A stretch of DNA of 64,000 bases from Pseudomonas poae (GTDB lineage: Bacteria > Pseudomonadota > Gammaproteobacteria > Pseudomonadales > Pseudomonadaceae), in the NCBI RefSeq assembly GCF_001439785.1, contig NZ_JYLI01000020.1:1-64000 (forward strand), written 5' to 3'. The notes beneath the pieces are model-generated. The model did not search any database. It was not told where the DNA came from and worked only from the letters and a program-made list of their open reading frames with translations. Positions within the stretch are counted from its first letter, which is position 1. Each line of letters starts with the position of its first letter. This document shows, piece after piece, positions 35,714-44,968 of the stretch. The position numbers and the translations under genes are program-made.

Positions 35714-37081
35714 TCATGCGTGAGTAAGGTACCACCGCCAGTCCTGCTCTCCGACCTCGGCATTGAAGGTACGGAACTCGCGCCACTTGATCGCCAGGAA
35801 CACCTTCATGAATTCAGCGCCCAGCGCCTCGCGTGCCCAGGTTGAACGCTCCAATGCCTGCAACGCGGTCAGCCAGTCGGTGGGTAGAAAATCGGTCGCC
35901 TGCTCGTAGCCATTGCCCACAATCGCCGCGCCGGGATCGCTCTGATGCGTGATGCCATGGTGAATGCCCGCCAGTAACGCGGCAGCGGCGAGATAGGGGT
36001 TGGCATCGGCGCCGCAAATGCGGTGTTCGATATGCCGACTGATCGCCGGGCCACCGGGTACGCGGAATGACACCGTACGATTGTTGACGCCCCAGCTTTT
36101 GGCCAGTGGCGCGTAACTGCCGGTCTGGAAGCGGCGATAGGAGTTGGCATGGGGGCAAAAGATCGCCAGCGCGTCGAACAAGGTTGCCATCATTCCGCCA
36201 ATGGAGTGACGCAACAGCGGCGTGCCCTGTGGGTCTTCGCTCGCGTACAGGTTGTTGCCGTGCTCGTCGGCCAGGCTGACGTGCAGGTGCAGACCGCTGC
36301 CGGCCTGGTCGCTGAATGGCTTGGCCATGAAGCACGCTTGCAACCCGTGTTTGTTGGCCACACCTTTGACCAGGCGCTTGTAACGTACGCCTTCATCAAT
36401 GGCCTGGAGTGCATCGAAACGATGCTCCAGCGTCAACTCGAGCTGGCCCGGCGCATACTCGGAGATCGCCGTGCGCACCGGCAAGCCCTGTAGCGCGCAC
36501 GCTGCGTAGAGGTCATCCAGAAACGGTTGAACCTGTTCGAGTTCAAACACGCCATACACCTGCGGAGCAACCGGACGTACGCCATTGGTTTGCTGCGCCG
36601 GCTGCGGTCGACCGTTGACGTCGCGCTGTTGGTCCAGCAGGTAAAACTCCAACTCCACAGCCATGACCGGATGAAAGCCATCGGCTTTGAGCCGCTCGAT
36701 GGTGTTCACCAACACATGACGCGGGTCCGCCGGTGCGGCGGGAAGACCTTGGGTCGGGTGCATGCTGACCTGCACTTGACCGGTGGGATGGGTGCGCCAG
36801 GGTTGCAGGGTCAGGCTTCCCGGCAAGGGGTAGCTCCAGCAATCAGCGTCAGCGACATCCCAGACCAGACCAGTGTCATCCACGTCCTCACCCTGCACGG
36901 TCAAGGCGAGAATGGAACTCGGCAGCGGCCGCCCATTGTCGTAGATCGCCAGCAGCTCATTACGATGCAACAGTTTGCCCCGTGGCACGCCATTCGCGTC
37001 GATCAGGAACAACTCGATGCTCTGCACTTCAGGGTGAGCGGCCAGATACTCCTCGGCCTCTTTTCTATCAGCAAATTGCAT
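35714..37081 (-). CDS. Glutamine-synthetase-family gamma-glutamylamine ligase (PuuA-like)
   Basis: This ~455-aa protein has the GS fold: VELEFYLLD (metal Glu), LHLHVSLADEHGNNLYAS, SYRRFQTGSYAPLAKSWGVN, the Arg-rich ISRHIEHRICGADANPYLAAAALLAGI, and a C-terminal WREFRTFNAEV. These segments fit the gamma-glutamylputrescine-synthetase branch rather than GlnA, which has a different adenylylation loop. It would join glutamate to an amine using ATP. I chose the ATG at 37081, with AAGAGG 7 nt upstream, over one 7 codons earlier that lacks a ribosome site. It lies between aminotransferase and ALDH genes on the same strand. Confidence 0.82.
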   Translation of the reverse strand: MQFADRKEAEEYLAAHPEVQSIELFLIDANGVPRGKLLHRNELLAIYDNGRPLPSSILALTVQGEDVDDTGLVWDVADADCWSYPLPGSLTLQPWRTHPTGQVQVSMHPTQGLPAAPADPRHVLVNTIERLKADGFHPVMAVELEFYLLDQQRDVNGRPQPAQQTNGVRPVAPQVYGVFELEQVQPFLDDLYAACALQGLPVRTAISEYAPGQLELTLEHRFDALQAIDEGVRYKRLVKGVANKHGLQACFMAKPFSDQAGSGLHLHVSLADEHGNNLYASEDPQGTPLLRHSIGGMMATLFDALAIFCPHANSYRRFQTGSYAPLAKSWGVNNRTVSFRVPGGPAISRHIEHRICGADANPYLAAAALLAGIHHGITHQSDPGAAIVGNGYEQATDFLPTDWLTALQALERSTWAREALGAEFMKVFLAIKWREFRTFNAEVGEQDWRWYLTHA

Positions 37082-37146
37082 GGCAAACCTCTTGGCGCTC
37101 ATTCAAGCGCCTTGGCAGTATTTGAAGAAAGTCGCGGCGTCACCGT

Positions 37147-38544
37147 TCACTTATGAGCAGGTGACCGAGTTCCCGGCAGGGCAAGCAGCGTGGTCAGCGC
37201 GTTATCCAGCTCGTCGATCAGCCTGTCGATATCCGCCTCACTGGTTTGCGGGCAGCACAGCGTCATGTTGTGAAACGGCGTGATCAGGATGCCGCGATTG
37301 ATCAGGTAGAGGTGCAGCGCCATTTGAAGGCTGTCATGAAAAGCCGCCTCGGCTTGCGCACCGGTTCTGGGCGGCGTGGCACAGAATTGAAACTCACAAC
37401 GAGCGCCCAACTCGGTAACCGACCAGTTCAGTTGATGGCGCTTGAACAATGCGCGAAACCCCTGCGCCAGTCGTGAGGCGACAGACAGCATGTGCTGGTA
37501 GGCCGCATCGGTCATGACCTCCTCAAGACTGGCGCGCATGCAACGCATCGCCAGCGCGTTGGCGGACAGCGTTGTGCCCATGCCGCTGTGCCCGTGGCCG
37601 CCGCCCTCTGCGCTCATCTGCACGTCGCGCATGGCCTGGGCAACGTCCTCCGTCACGCCGAACACAGCGCAAGGCACGCCCCCTGCGATGGGTTTACCCA
37701 CCACGAAAAAATCGGGTTCCAACGCCCATTGGCGCGTGCATCCACCCAAGCCGGTGGAAATCGTGTGGGTCTCATCAATGACCAGCAGGCTGCCATAGTG
37801 ACGGGTCAACTCTCGGCACTTTTGCATGAACCCAGGATCAGGCAGGACCATGCCGATGTTCGTCATCGCCGGCTCGCACATCAGCGCGCACACATCGCCC
37901 TGGGCCAACGCAGCTTCCAGTGCGGCGACATCGTTGAAGGGAATGGATCGACTGTATTGGCTCAAGTCGTAGGCCTGGCCCACAAGCCCTGGACGGTGCA
38001 CTGTCTTGCCGTCGCGGTAGCGCACCATCACGTCATCCACGGTGCCGTGATAGCAGCCGTCGAACACCAGCAGGACATTGCGTTTGGTGATGGCACGCGC
38101 CCAGCGCAGCACGTAACGGTTGGCGTCAGTCGCATTGGCCGTCACCTGCCAGTAAGGCAAATCAAATCGCTGAGCCAGCAACTCGCCACAGACCACCGCG
38201 TCTTCGCCGGGCAGCATGGTGGTCAGGCCATTATTTGCCTGCTCGGCGATGGCACGGGCAACAGGATCAGGTGAATGACCAAACATCGTGCCGGTGTCAC
38301 CCAGGCAAAAGTCAATGTATTCATGGTCATCAACATCGGTGAAGCGTGCGCCTTTGGCGCGCTGCACGAAGAGCGGCGAAGGCATCGACCAGTCGCTCAT
38401 CCAGTGCATGGGCACACCGTTGAAGAGGTTCGCCCTGGCACGCTTGGCCAGCGCCATCGACGTTGGGTTGCTTTCTATGAAACGCTCACGCTCGCAGGCG
38501 GTAAACGCAGCAATCGCTGATTCACTAATTCCACTTTTCGACAT
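37147..38544 (-). CDS. Class III PLP aminotransferase
   Basis: This ~465-aa fold-type I enzyme has FTDVDDHEYIDFCLGDTGTMFGH, LVFDGCYHGTVDDVM, LLVIDETHTISTG (PLP Asp), the Schiff-base Lys in FFVVGKPIAGGVP and GTTLSANALAMRCM. The GSA-aminotransferase-like sequence carries an Asn-Ala-Thr-Asp loop (TANATDANRYVLR) where most relatives have SGTEA. The start is the ATG at 38544, with AGGGTG upstream. It is part of an SDR-aminotransferase-GS-ALDH run on the minus strand. The first ~16 codons are duplicated at 40458-40505. Confidence 0.82.
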   Translation of the reverse strand: MSKSGISESAIAAFTACERERFIESNPTSMALAKRARANLFNGVPMHWMSDWSMPSPLFVQRAKGARFTDVDDHEYIDFCLGDTGTMFGHSPDPVARAIAEQANNGLTTMLPGEDAVVCGELLAQRFDLPYWQVTANATDANRYVLRWARAITKRNVLLVFDGCYHGTVDDVMVRYRDGKTVHRPGLVGQAYDLSQYSRSIPFNDVAALEAALAQGDVCALMCEPAMTNIGMVLPDPGFMQKCRELTRHYGSLLVIDETHTISTGLGGCTRQWALEPDFFVVGKPIAGGVPCAVFGVTEDVAQAMRDVQMSAEGGGHGHSGMGTTLSANALAMRCMRASLEEVMTDAAYQHMLSVASRLAQGFRALFKRHQLNWSVTELGARCEFQFCATPPRTGAQAEAAFHDSLQMALHLYLINRGILITPFHNMTLCCPQTSEADIDRLIDELDNALTTLLALPGTRSPAHK

Positions 38545-38630
38545 GATCAAACACCCTGTGTTGATGACAAATATCGGTTAAACGTCGTGGCCGCTCGGAC
38601 AGGAACACTCAACAGTCCTTTTTCCTGACC

Positions 38631-39416
38631 TCAGGCTCGCGCAGCCTTGTTCTCGATCAGGCAGTTGCCGCCGTCCACTACAATGACTTCACCGGTGATG
38701 TAACTGGATTCAGGCGACGCCAGAAATGCAACCGCCGCAGCCACTTCGCGAGGAGTGCCTGCCCGGCCCATCGGGGTGAAGCGCCCCGCCTCGGCTTCAA
38801 CGGGTGAGGTTGACCCCGTCGTGATCCAGCCAGGCGCAATGCTGTTGACGGTGATCCCTTGCCTGGCAACTTCCAGTGCAAGCCCCATGCTCATGCCCAC
38901 CATCGCGGCCTTGGCGGCGCTATAAGCCGCCTCGCCCGGATTGCTGCAGCGGGTGCCTGTGATGGAACTGATATTCACAATGCGCCCGTAATTTCGCGCC
39001 CTCATACCGGCCAGAACGGCTCGCGTCAGAAGAAAGGCCGTGGTCAGGTTTCTGCCCAGTGAAAGATTCCACTCCTGCAGTTCCATCGTTGCCAATTCCG
39101 AGAACATCTCGGGGCTTCCTTGCATGGCCATGCCGGCGTTGTTCACCAGAATATCGACCCGTCCCCAGACGGACTCCGCCCACAGGCTCAATTCGCGCAC
39201 CTGACGTTCGTCAGTGAGGTCGGCTGGCCGGCCTTCAACGTCAAATCCCTCAAGACGTAACTCTTCAACCCGATCCGCAATGCGGTTGCTGCTGGCAGTG
39301 ATGATCAACTTCGCCCCGGATGCACCTAGCCTGCGAGCAATAGCCATGCCGATCCCGGATTCACTCCCGGCACCACTGACGAGTGCAACATGCCCTCTCA
39401 ATTGCGTATCCAACAT
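38631..39416 (-). CDS. SDR-family oxidoreductase (copy 1)
   Basis: This 261-aa classical SDR has cofactor motif SGAGSESGIGMAIA, NNAG (ILVNNAGMAM), Ser in VNISSITG, Y-x-x-x-K in YSAAKAA and a C-terminal GEVIVVDGG. It resembles 3-oxoacyl-ACP-reductase-like enzymes used in catabolic clusters. It lies 87 bp upstream of the aminotransferase on the same strand and is divergent from a LysR gene, which probably regulates the cluster. Confidence 0.86.
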   Translation of the reverse strand: MLDTQLRGHVALVSGAGSESGIGMAIARRLGASGAKLIITASSNRIADRVEELRLEGFDVEGRPADLTDERQVRELSLWAESVWGRVDILVNNAGMAMQGSPEMFSELATMELQEWNLSLGRNLTTAFLLTRAVLAGMRARNYGRIVNISSITGTRCSNPGEAAYSAAKAAMVGMSMGLALEVARQGITVNSIAPGWITTGSTSPVEAEAGRFTPMGRAGTPREVAAAVAFLASPESSYITGEVIVVDGGNCLIENKAARA

Positions 39417-39511
39417 GGGTGCCCCACGTATTTAGTTTGAAAGAGAGTAGAAACTAGGCGAATAAATCTGATACACAAAGACAATCATCATCAGAAAAAC
39501 TGACAACCCCC

Positions 39512-40417
39512 ATGGCGTTTACCAGTGAGTCACTTAAAATTTTCCTTTCGGTCATCGACAGCGGATCCTTTTCGGCGGCGGCGCGAAAATTGGGCCGGGT
39601 CCCCTCGGCCGTCAACATGGCGGTGTCGCAGCTTGAAGCAGAGCTGGATTTGTTGCTGTTTGACCGATCAACTCGCAAAGCCATTCCTACGGCCGCCGCC
39701 AAAGCACTTGAGCCCCAGGCACGACAAGTCGCGAGCCAGATAAACCTGCTGGATGCGCACGCCCTCCAGCTACATCAGGGGCTGGAGGAGCGCTTGGTCT
39801 TCGCGATGGCGCCGGAGTTGCAAACAGGCGTATGGAATCGTCCGCTGTCGATTATCGCCAGGGAGTTTCCCACGCTTGAAATCGAGATTCGCTCCGCGTC
39901 CCATCCGGAAGCAATGCGCATGCTCCATGAAGGGCGTGTGCAATTGGCGCTTGGATTTGAACGACCAGGGCTTGACGAGCGGGAAACATTTCTTGAAGCG
40001 GGAAGCCAGTTGTTGGTAGCGGTTGCTGCTCCAGATCACCCTGCGGCAGCCGGCAAGAAAAGCCCCTTAAGTGAGGAGCAACTGGTAAACGTTCGGCAGA
40101 TCATCGTCGCCACAGGAGGACCTGCAGACTCTGATCCACGTGTTGTGCTGTCGCGGCGGATTTGGCACAGCGACAATTATCTGGCCACGCTGGACCTGGT
40201 GCAGCAAGGATTGGGTTGGGCCTATCTTCCAAAATCGCTGGTACATCCTCTCATCGCGTCAGGCGCATTGACGGAGGTGGTGTTTGACTACATGCCGAGT
40301 CAGATGCGGCTATGGGTCGATATCATCTGGGTAAAAAACCGGCCCCTGGGACTGGGCGCGCTTCGTTACCTGAGCCTGATACGCGAAATTACGGAGGGGG
40401 AGCCTCGTCGTATTTGA
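39512..40417 (+). CDS. LysR-type transcriptional regulator
   Basis: This 301-aa protein has a winged HTH (FLSVIDSGSFSAAARKLGRV, PSAVNMAVSQLEAELDLLLF) followed by a complete effector domain. The ATG directly precedes AFTSESLKIF, where the HTH helix starts. It is divergent from the SDR/aminotransferase/GS/ALDH genes with a 95-bp spacer and probably controls them. Its promoter and first codons occur again in decayed form at 41489-41562. Confidence 0.9.
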   Translation: MAFTSESLKIFLSVIDSGSFSAAARKLGRVPSAVNMAVSQLEAELDLLLFDRSTRKAIPTAAAKALEPQARQVASQINLLDAHALQLHQGLEERLVFAMAPELQTGVWNRPLSIIAREFPTLEIEIRSASHPEAMRMLHEGRVQLALGFERPGLDERETFLEAGSQLLVAVAAPDHPAAAGKKSPLSEEQLVNVRQIIVATGGPADSDPRVVLSRRIWHSDNYLATLDLVQQGLGWAYLPKSLVHPLIASGALTEVVFDYMPSQMRLWVDIIWVKNRPLGLGALRYLSLIREITEGEPRRI

Positions 40418-40457
40418 TGAGTAAACGTGCACATTGAGGCTTGCATCGACGCCCACT

Positions 40458-40505
40458 CGCAGTAAAAACAGCCACCGCCGACTCACCCATTCCGCCTTTC
40501 GACAT
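40458..40505 (-). pseudogene. Remnant of an aminotransferase start (second copy)
   Basis: Reading minus from the ATG at 40505 gives MSKGGMGESAVAVFTA, clearly related to the start of the intact aminotransferase (MSKSGISESAIAAFTA). The shared tgatc before the ATG is also kept. The match stops after ~16 codons. It sits downstream of the second SDR gene exactly where the intact aminotransferase sits downstream of the first. Confidence 0.75.
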
Positions 40506-40547
40506 GATCATAATCCCTCGCCCAAGATAGGCCTCAATGGGCCACTG

Positions 40548-41306
40548 TCAGTTTCCAGCGGAAACGCCGCAATCAATCGCCATGTCCGCACCAGTGATGG
40601 ATCGTGCACCGGGTTGGGATAGGAAAAACGCCAGCTCGGCAACTTCTTCCGGCTGGATAAATCGGGCGCGGGCACCTTGCGGGTACTTGTCCAACAGATC
40701 CTGATAGTAGGCCTGAGGGTTTCCCTGTCCATATTGAGTGGCTTGAAATTTGAGCATTGGGGTTTCGATATCACCTGGGGAAATAGCGTTGCAGCGCACG
40801 CCAAACGGTGCCAGGTCCAATGCCAGGGTTTTTGTCAGCAGAGTCACGCCGCCCTTGCTTGCGCAATAAGCTGCGGCGTTTCGATTGCCTTGCCGGCCAG
40901 CATCGCTTGAAATATTCAGGATCGAACCTTCGGATAATTTCAGATGGGGAATAGCGGCTGAGCACATGAAGAACGTAGCCTTTAGGTTCACGTCCAGAAC
41001 GAGGTCGAAATCCTCTTCGGTAAACGCTTCAACCGGACCTTCGCGCCATACTCCCGCAGCGTTGATCAATACATCCAGCCGGCCCATCGCCATAACGGCT
41101 GCATTAACGGCCGCAGCACACACAGCGGGTTGACGAATATCACCGCAAAAAATGCCTGACACCCGATATACAACCTGTAGGTCTGCGAGCTTTTTCGCGT
41201 CCAGATCTGTTGCGAAAACCTTGAAGTGTTCATTTAAAAAACGCTCAACCAACGCGCGGCCAACACCACCTGCTGCGCCAGTGATAAGTACAGTTCGAGG
41301 GGCCAT
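40548..41306 (-). CDS. SDR-family oxidoreductase (copy 2 position)
   Basis: This 252-aa SDR has cofactor motif TGAAGGVGRALV, NAAG (VLINAAGVWR), Ser in ILNISSDAG, Y-x-x-x-K in YCASKGG and a C-terminal TGADMAIDCG. It is only distantly similar to the SDR at 38631-39416, although the sequences flanking both genes are related. The start is the ATG at 41306, with GGAAG upstream; an upstream TTG extension is not supported. With its former neighbours decayed it may be an isolated survivor. Confidence 0.85.
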   Translation of the reverse strand: MAPRTVLITGAAGGVGRALVERFLNEHFKVFATDLDAKKLADLQVVYRVSGIFCGDIRQPAVCAAAVNAAVMAMGRLDVLINAAGVWREGPVEAFTEEDFDLVLDVNLKATFFMCSAAIPHLKLSEGSILNISSDAGRQGNRNAAAYCASKGGVTLLTKTLALDLAPFGVRCNAISPGDIETPMLKFQATQYGQGNPQAYYQDLLDKYPQGARARFIQPEEVAELAFFLSQPGARSITGADMAIDCGVSAGN

Positions 41307-41488
41307 GGAACTTCCTGCCAAGATAGAGTTTAAGAACGTGTGGGATGCATCCAGACTTAAGGAGCCTTGTGCTCGACCAAGCAATTTCCACCCGATCCGG
41401 CTGACAATCGATACGTAACTCCGTCGATAGCTGGCTACACCCTATTCGCCAGGTTTGGTCGTGGTGGAGCTGGGAATTTAGGTGCTTT

Positions 41489-41562
41489 TATCTGATAAAA
41501 AAAAGACGATTAATATCAGAGAAATTGACAACGGCAGGGTATTTACCAGCGAGTTAATAAAG
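41489..41562 (+). pseudogene. Decayed promoter and start of a second LysR gene
   Basis: This stretch aligns with 39464-39538, the promoter and first codons of the intact LysR gene. Both have an atctgata ... atcaga-aaa-tgacaac block followed by codons for VFTSELIK (intact: AFTSESLK). The start codon is changed to AGG (41536) and the frame soon loses similarity. Bases 41563-41764 contain one plus frame that looks protein-like (VERQIADGTEAWVVRFNPCF) but cannot be identified. Confidence 0.7.
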
Positions 41563-41764
41563 CGCCTCCTCTGATCATGGACGCTGGCTCTTTAGGACGC
41601 GTTGCACGAGCAAGGATGTCGAGCGTCAGATAGCAGATGGAACAGAGGCCTGGGTTGTGAGGTTCAATCCTTGCTTCAACGAGCGCCAACCCGTTGCAGC
41701 GAAGATCGAACAACTCATCAACCCCATCGTTATCAGCCACCTGGCTCAGCGCTTGTGTAGCCGC

Positions 41765-43375
41765 TCACCACACCGCGATATGCGAATCCGCCCGTGGCTC
41801 AGTACCCCCGCATAGAACACCGGTGACCGGGTCGCGCAGGATGATCTGCCCTCGCCCGTAGTCGGTGAGGTCGCTGTCGGTCTGCACCTTGTGCCCGCGC
41901 CGCGCCAGCGCATTGACCAGGTCGCGGGAGGCACCGTGTTCGATGCCGACCTTCATGTCGCCCAGCCATTGCCAGCGCGGTGCGTCCAATGCCGCCTGGG
42001 GGTTGAGGCCGAAGTCCACCAGGTTCATCACCATCTGCACATGGCCCTGGGGCTGCATGTAGCCGCCCATCACGCCGAACGGGCCAAGGGCCTCGCCGTT
42101 TTTGGTGAGGAAGCCCGGGATGATGGTGTGGAAGGTTTTCTTGCCCGGTGCCAGGCAGTTGGAATGCGTCGGGTCGAGGCTGAACTCCTGCCCGCGGTTC
42201 TGCAGGGCGATGCCACTGTCGGGCAGCACCACGCCGGAGCCGAAGCCGTGATAGTTGCTCTGGATAAACGACACCATGTTGCCTTCGGCGTCGGCGGTCG
42301 CCAGGTACACCGTGCCGCTGGCATGGGGGTCGCCGGGTTTGGGCGGCTGGGCCTGCTCGCCGATCTGGCCACGGCGACGGGTGCTGTAGTCGTCACTGAG
42401 CAGGTCGGCCACCGCCACGCGCATGTGCGCAGGGTCAGTGATGTAATGCAGGCCGTCGCTGTAGGCCAGCTTCATGGCTTCCAACTGGCGATGCCAGGTC
42501 TGCTGACTGTCGCGGTGATCGAAGCTGAAGCCTTCGAGGATCTTCAGCGCCATCAGTGCGACCAGGCCCTGGCCACTCGGCGGAATTTCCCATACGTCGA
42601 CGCCACGGTAATTGACGTGGATCGGCTCCACCCACTGCGCGCGGTAATCCTGGAGGTCGCTGGCGCGCAGGTAGCCGCCGCTGGCGCGTGAATGCGCATC
42701 CAGGCGCTCGGCCAGAGCGCCGCGATACAGGCTTTCGCAGCCAGTGGCGGCGAGCTCTTCCAGGGTGCGGGCCTGGGCCGGGTTGCGGAAAATCTCGCCC
42801 GCCTGGGGCGCGCGCCCGTCGATCAGGAAGGTGTCGAACCAGGCTTGCAGCACGTCATCGCGCTGCGGGCCGAATTCGTTCAAGGCGATCTGCCATTGAT
42901 GCGCAACCACCGGCGACAACGGGAAACCGTCGCGCGCCAGGCTGATGGCCGGCTGCAGCAAATCGGTGAACGGTAATTTACCGAAGCGTTTGGACAATTC
43001 GGCCCACGCCGACGGGCAACCGGGCACCGTCACCGGGGTCCAGCCGTACAGCGGCATCTGTTGATGCCCCGCCGCCTTGACCGCCTCGATACTCAAGGCG
43101 GCCGGCGCGTGGCCGTTGCCATTGAGGCCGTGCAACTGACCCTTGCACCACACCAGCGCAAAAGCGTCGCCGCCCAGGCCGCAACCGGTGGGTTCGACCA
43201 CGGTCAGCGCGGCCGCGGTGGCGATGGCGGCATCGATGGCATTGCCGCCCTTTTGCATGACTTCGATGCCGGCCTGAGCGGCCAGTGGCTGGGAGGCGGC
43301 GACCATGCCGCGCTTGGCGAACACACTTTGGCGTTGCGACGGATAGGGGTATTCGTGAGCGGAAAATGTCAACAT
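41765..43375 (-). CDS. Gamma-glutamyltransferase-family protein (YwrD-like)
   Basis: This 536-aa Ntn-hydrolase has AASQPLAAQAGIEVMQKGGN, DAAIATAAALTVVEPTGCGLGG, and the processing site HASGTVYLATADAEGNMVSF with Thr as new N-terminus. It lacks an obvious signal peptide, as in cytoplasmic YwrD-type members. The family cleaves gamma-glutamyl bonds. The amino-acid ABC transporter genes directly upstream on the same strand suggest that it processes an imported gamma-glutamyl compound or amide. Confidence 0.88.
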   Translation of the reverse strand: MLTFSAHEYPYPSQRQSVFAKRGMVAASQPLAAQAGIEVMQKGGNAIDAAIATAAALTVVEPTGCGLGGDAFALVWCKGQLHGLNGNGHAPAALSIEAVKAAGHQQMPLYGWTPVTVPGCPSAWAELSKRFGKLPFTDLLQPAISLARDGFPLSPVVAHQWQIALNEFGPQRDDVLQAWFDTFLIDGRAPQAGEIFRNPAQARTLEELAATGCESLYRGALAERLDAHSRASGGYLRASDLQDYRAQWVEPIHVNYRGVDVWEIPPSGQGLVALMALKILEGFSFDHRDSQQTWHRQLEAMKLAYSDGLHYITDPAHMRVAVADLLSDDYSTRRRGQIGEQAQPPKPGDPHASGTVYLATADAEGNMVSFIQSNYHGFGSGVVLPDSGIALQNRGQEFSLDPTHSNCLAPGKKTFHTIIPGFLTKNGEALGPFGVMGGYMQPQGHVQMVMNLVDFGLNPQAALDAPRWQWLGDMKVGIEHGASRDLVNALARRGHKVQTDSDLTDYGRGQIILRDPVTGVLCGGTEPRADSHIAVW

Positions 43376-43397
43376 GGCAAAGGCTCTTCCAAAAAGG

Positions 43398-44177
43398 TCA
43401 TAACACGCGACTGAGAAACGCCCGGGTTCGCGGATGGCTGGGATGGCTGAAAATCTGCTCCGGCGGCCCTTGTTCGATCAATTCGCCCTGATCGAGCACC
43501 ACCACGCGGTCGGCCACTTCACGGGCAAAGCCCATTTCATGGGTGACCACCACCATGGTCATGCCCTCCTCCGCCAATTCCTTCATCACCTGCAGCACCT
43601 CGCCGACGGTTTCCGGGTCGAGGGCGCTCGTGGGTTCGTCGAACAGCATGGCTTGAGGCTTCATCGCCAGCGCACGGGCAATCGCCACCCGTTGCTGCTG
43701 GCCACCGGAGAGCATTGACGGGTAGTGGCCGGCCTTGTCCGCCAGGCCGACCCGCGCCAGCAAGCCTCGGGCCTGCTCCAGCGCCTGGGCACGCGGCACG
43801 CCGAGCACCTGGATCGGCGCTTCGATGATGTTCTCCAATGCGGTCATGTGCGGGAACAGGTTGAAGCGCTGGAACACCATGCCGATGTCGCGGCGCTGGC
43901 GGGCGATGTTGCGCTCCGAATCGCGCACCAGGCTGCCATCGGCGCGTTCGCGATAGCCCATGGCGCGGCCGTTGACGCGAATGCGCCCGCCCTGAATGTC
44001 TTCAAGCAGGTTGATGCAGCGGATAAAGGTGGTCTTGCCCGAGCCGGAGGCGCCGATCAGCACCACGACTTCGCCGCGTCGCACTTGCAGGGAGATGCCC
44101 TTGAGGATCTGCAACTCGCCGAACGACTTCTGAACATCCAGTGCCTCAATGATCAGCTCTTCACTTTGGTGCGCCAT
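43398..44177 (-). CDS. Amino-acid ABC transporter ATP-binding protein
   Basis: This 259-aa ATPase has Walker A GASGSGKTT, Q-loop MVFQRFNLFPHMT, signature LSGGQQQRVAIARAL, Walker B AMLFDEPTSALDPE and H-loop VVVTHEMGFA. The GlnQ/HisP-type sequence points to polar amino acid import. I chose the ATG at 44177 (ribosome site GAGGGGA), 42 codons inside a longer open frame that overlaps the permease. It starts 2 nt after the permease stop. Confidence 0.9.
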   Translation of the reverse strand: MAHQSEELIIEALDVQKSFGELQILKGISLQVRRGEVVVLIGASGSGKTTFIRCINLLEDIQGGRIRVNGRAMGYRERADGSLVRDSERNIARQRRDIGMVFQRFNLFPHMTALENIIEAPIQVLGVPRAQALEQARGLLARVGLADKAGHYPSMLSGGQQQRVAIARALAMKPQAMLFDEPTSALDPETVGEVLQVMKELAEEGMTMVVVTHEMGFAREVADRVVVLDQGELIEQGPPEQIFSHPSHPRTRAFLSRVL

Positions 44178-44179
44178 GG

Positions 44180-44956
44180 TTAACGTCCCCTCAGCAGTTT
44201 CAGGGTGCTGCGACCGAACATGCGGCTGGCGGCCGGAGGGGGCGCCGACGGTCGATCGGACTGGCCGAAGCGGTTTTCGAGCCAGCGCTGGAAAAAGCCC
44301 CACAGGGTGGTCAATGTCAGGAAGTAAATCGCGACGACCAGGTACAACTCGAATACGCGAAACGTCGCCGAGGTCACCATCTGCGTGCTGAGCAACAATT
44401 CCTGCACGCCGATCACACTGACCAGCGTGGTGTTCTTGAGCATCACGTTGAACTCATTGCCCAGTGGCGGCACGATCACCCGAAACGCCTGGGGCAGCAC
44501 GATGCGGCGCATCAGCTTGCCGAACCCCATGCCCAGGGAGCGTCCGGCTTCGTACTGGCCCTTGTCCACCGCGCCGATGCCGGCGCGGATGATTTCGGCC
44601 ATGTACGCGCCTTCATTCAGGCCCAGGGCGATGATCGCCGCCTGGATATTACCGGGGATGATCAGCCCGAACAGCTCGATGTCCTCGAAGCGGAAGATCC
44701 CACCCGCTGCCAGTGCGGTGTACAAAAACACGATCTGCACCAACAACGGCGTGCCGCGCATCAGCCATACGTAGAGGCGTACCGGCAGGTGCAGCAGCGG
44801 GTTCTTCGACAACCGTAACAAGGCCGCCGCCAGGCCCAGCGCACAGCCGAGCAGCATCGCCAGCACGCTGATCAGGCACGTCAACCACAGCCCGGTGAGG
44901 TAGACCCCACTGGGCTGCAGCAGGTATTGCCAGAACACATCCCAATTGAAATTCAT
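44180..44956 (-). CDS. Amino-acid ABC transporter permease
   Basis: This 258-aa HisMQ-type permease has about five membrane helices and the EAA loop EAGRSLGMGFGKLMRRIVLP. The family region LMRGTPLLVQIVFLYTAL is present. Only one permease gene exists, so it probably works as a homodimer. It lies 12 bp after the binding-protein gene. Confidence 0.9.
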   Translation of the reverse strand: MNFNWDVFWQYLLQPSGVYLTGLWLTCLISVLAMLLGCALGLAAALLRLSKNPLLHLPVRLYVWLMRGTPLLVQIVFLYTALAAGGIFRFEDIELFGLIIPGNIQAAIIALGLNEGAYMAEIIRAGIGAVDKGQYEAGRSLGMGFGKLMRRIVLPQAFRVIVPPLGNEFNVMLKNTTLVSVIGVQELLLSTQMVTSATFRVFELYLVVAIYFLTLTTLWGFFQRWLENRFGQSDRPSAPPPAASRMFGRSTLKLLRGR

Positions 44957-44968
44957 CGATATGGCACC

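Noticed and set aside
41543..41740. 65-codon minus frame upstream of the GGT gene region
   Set aside because: It overlaps the decayed LysR start on the other strand and has no family match.
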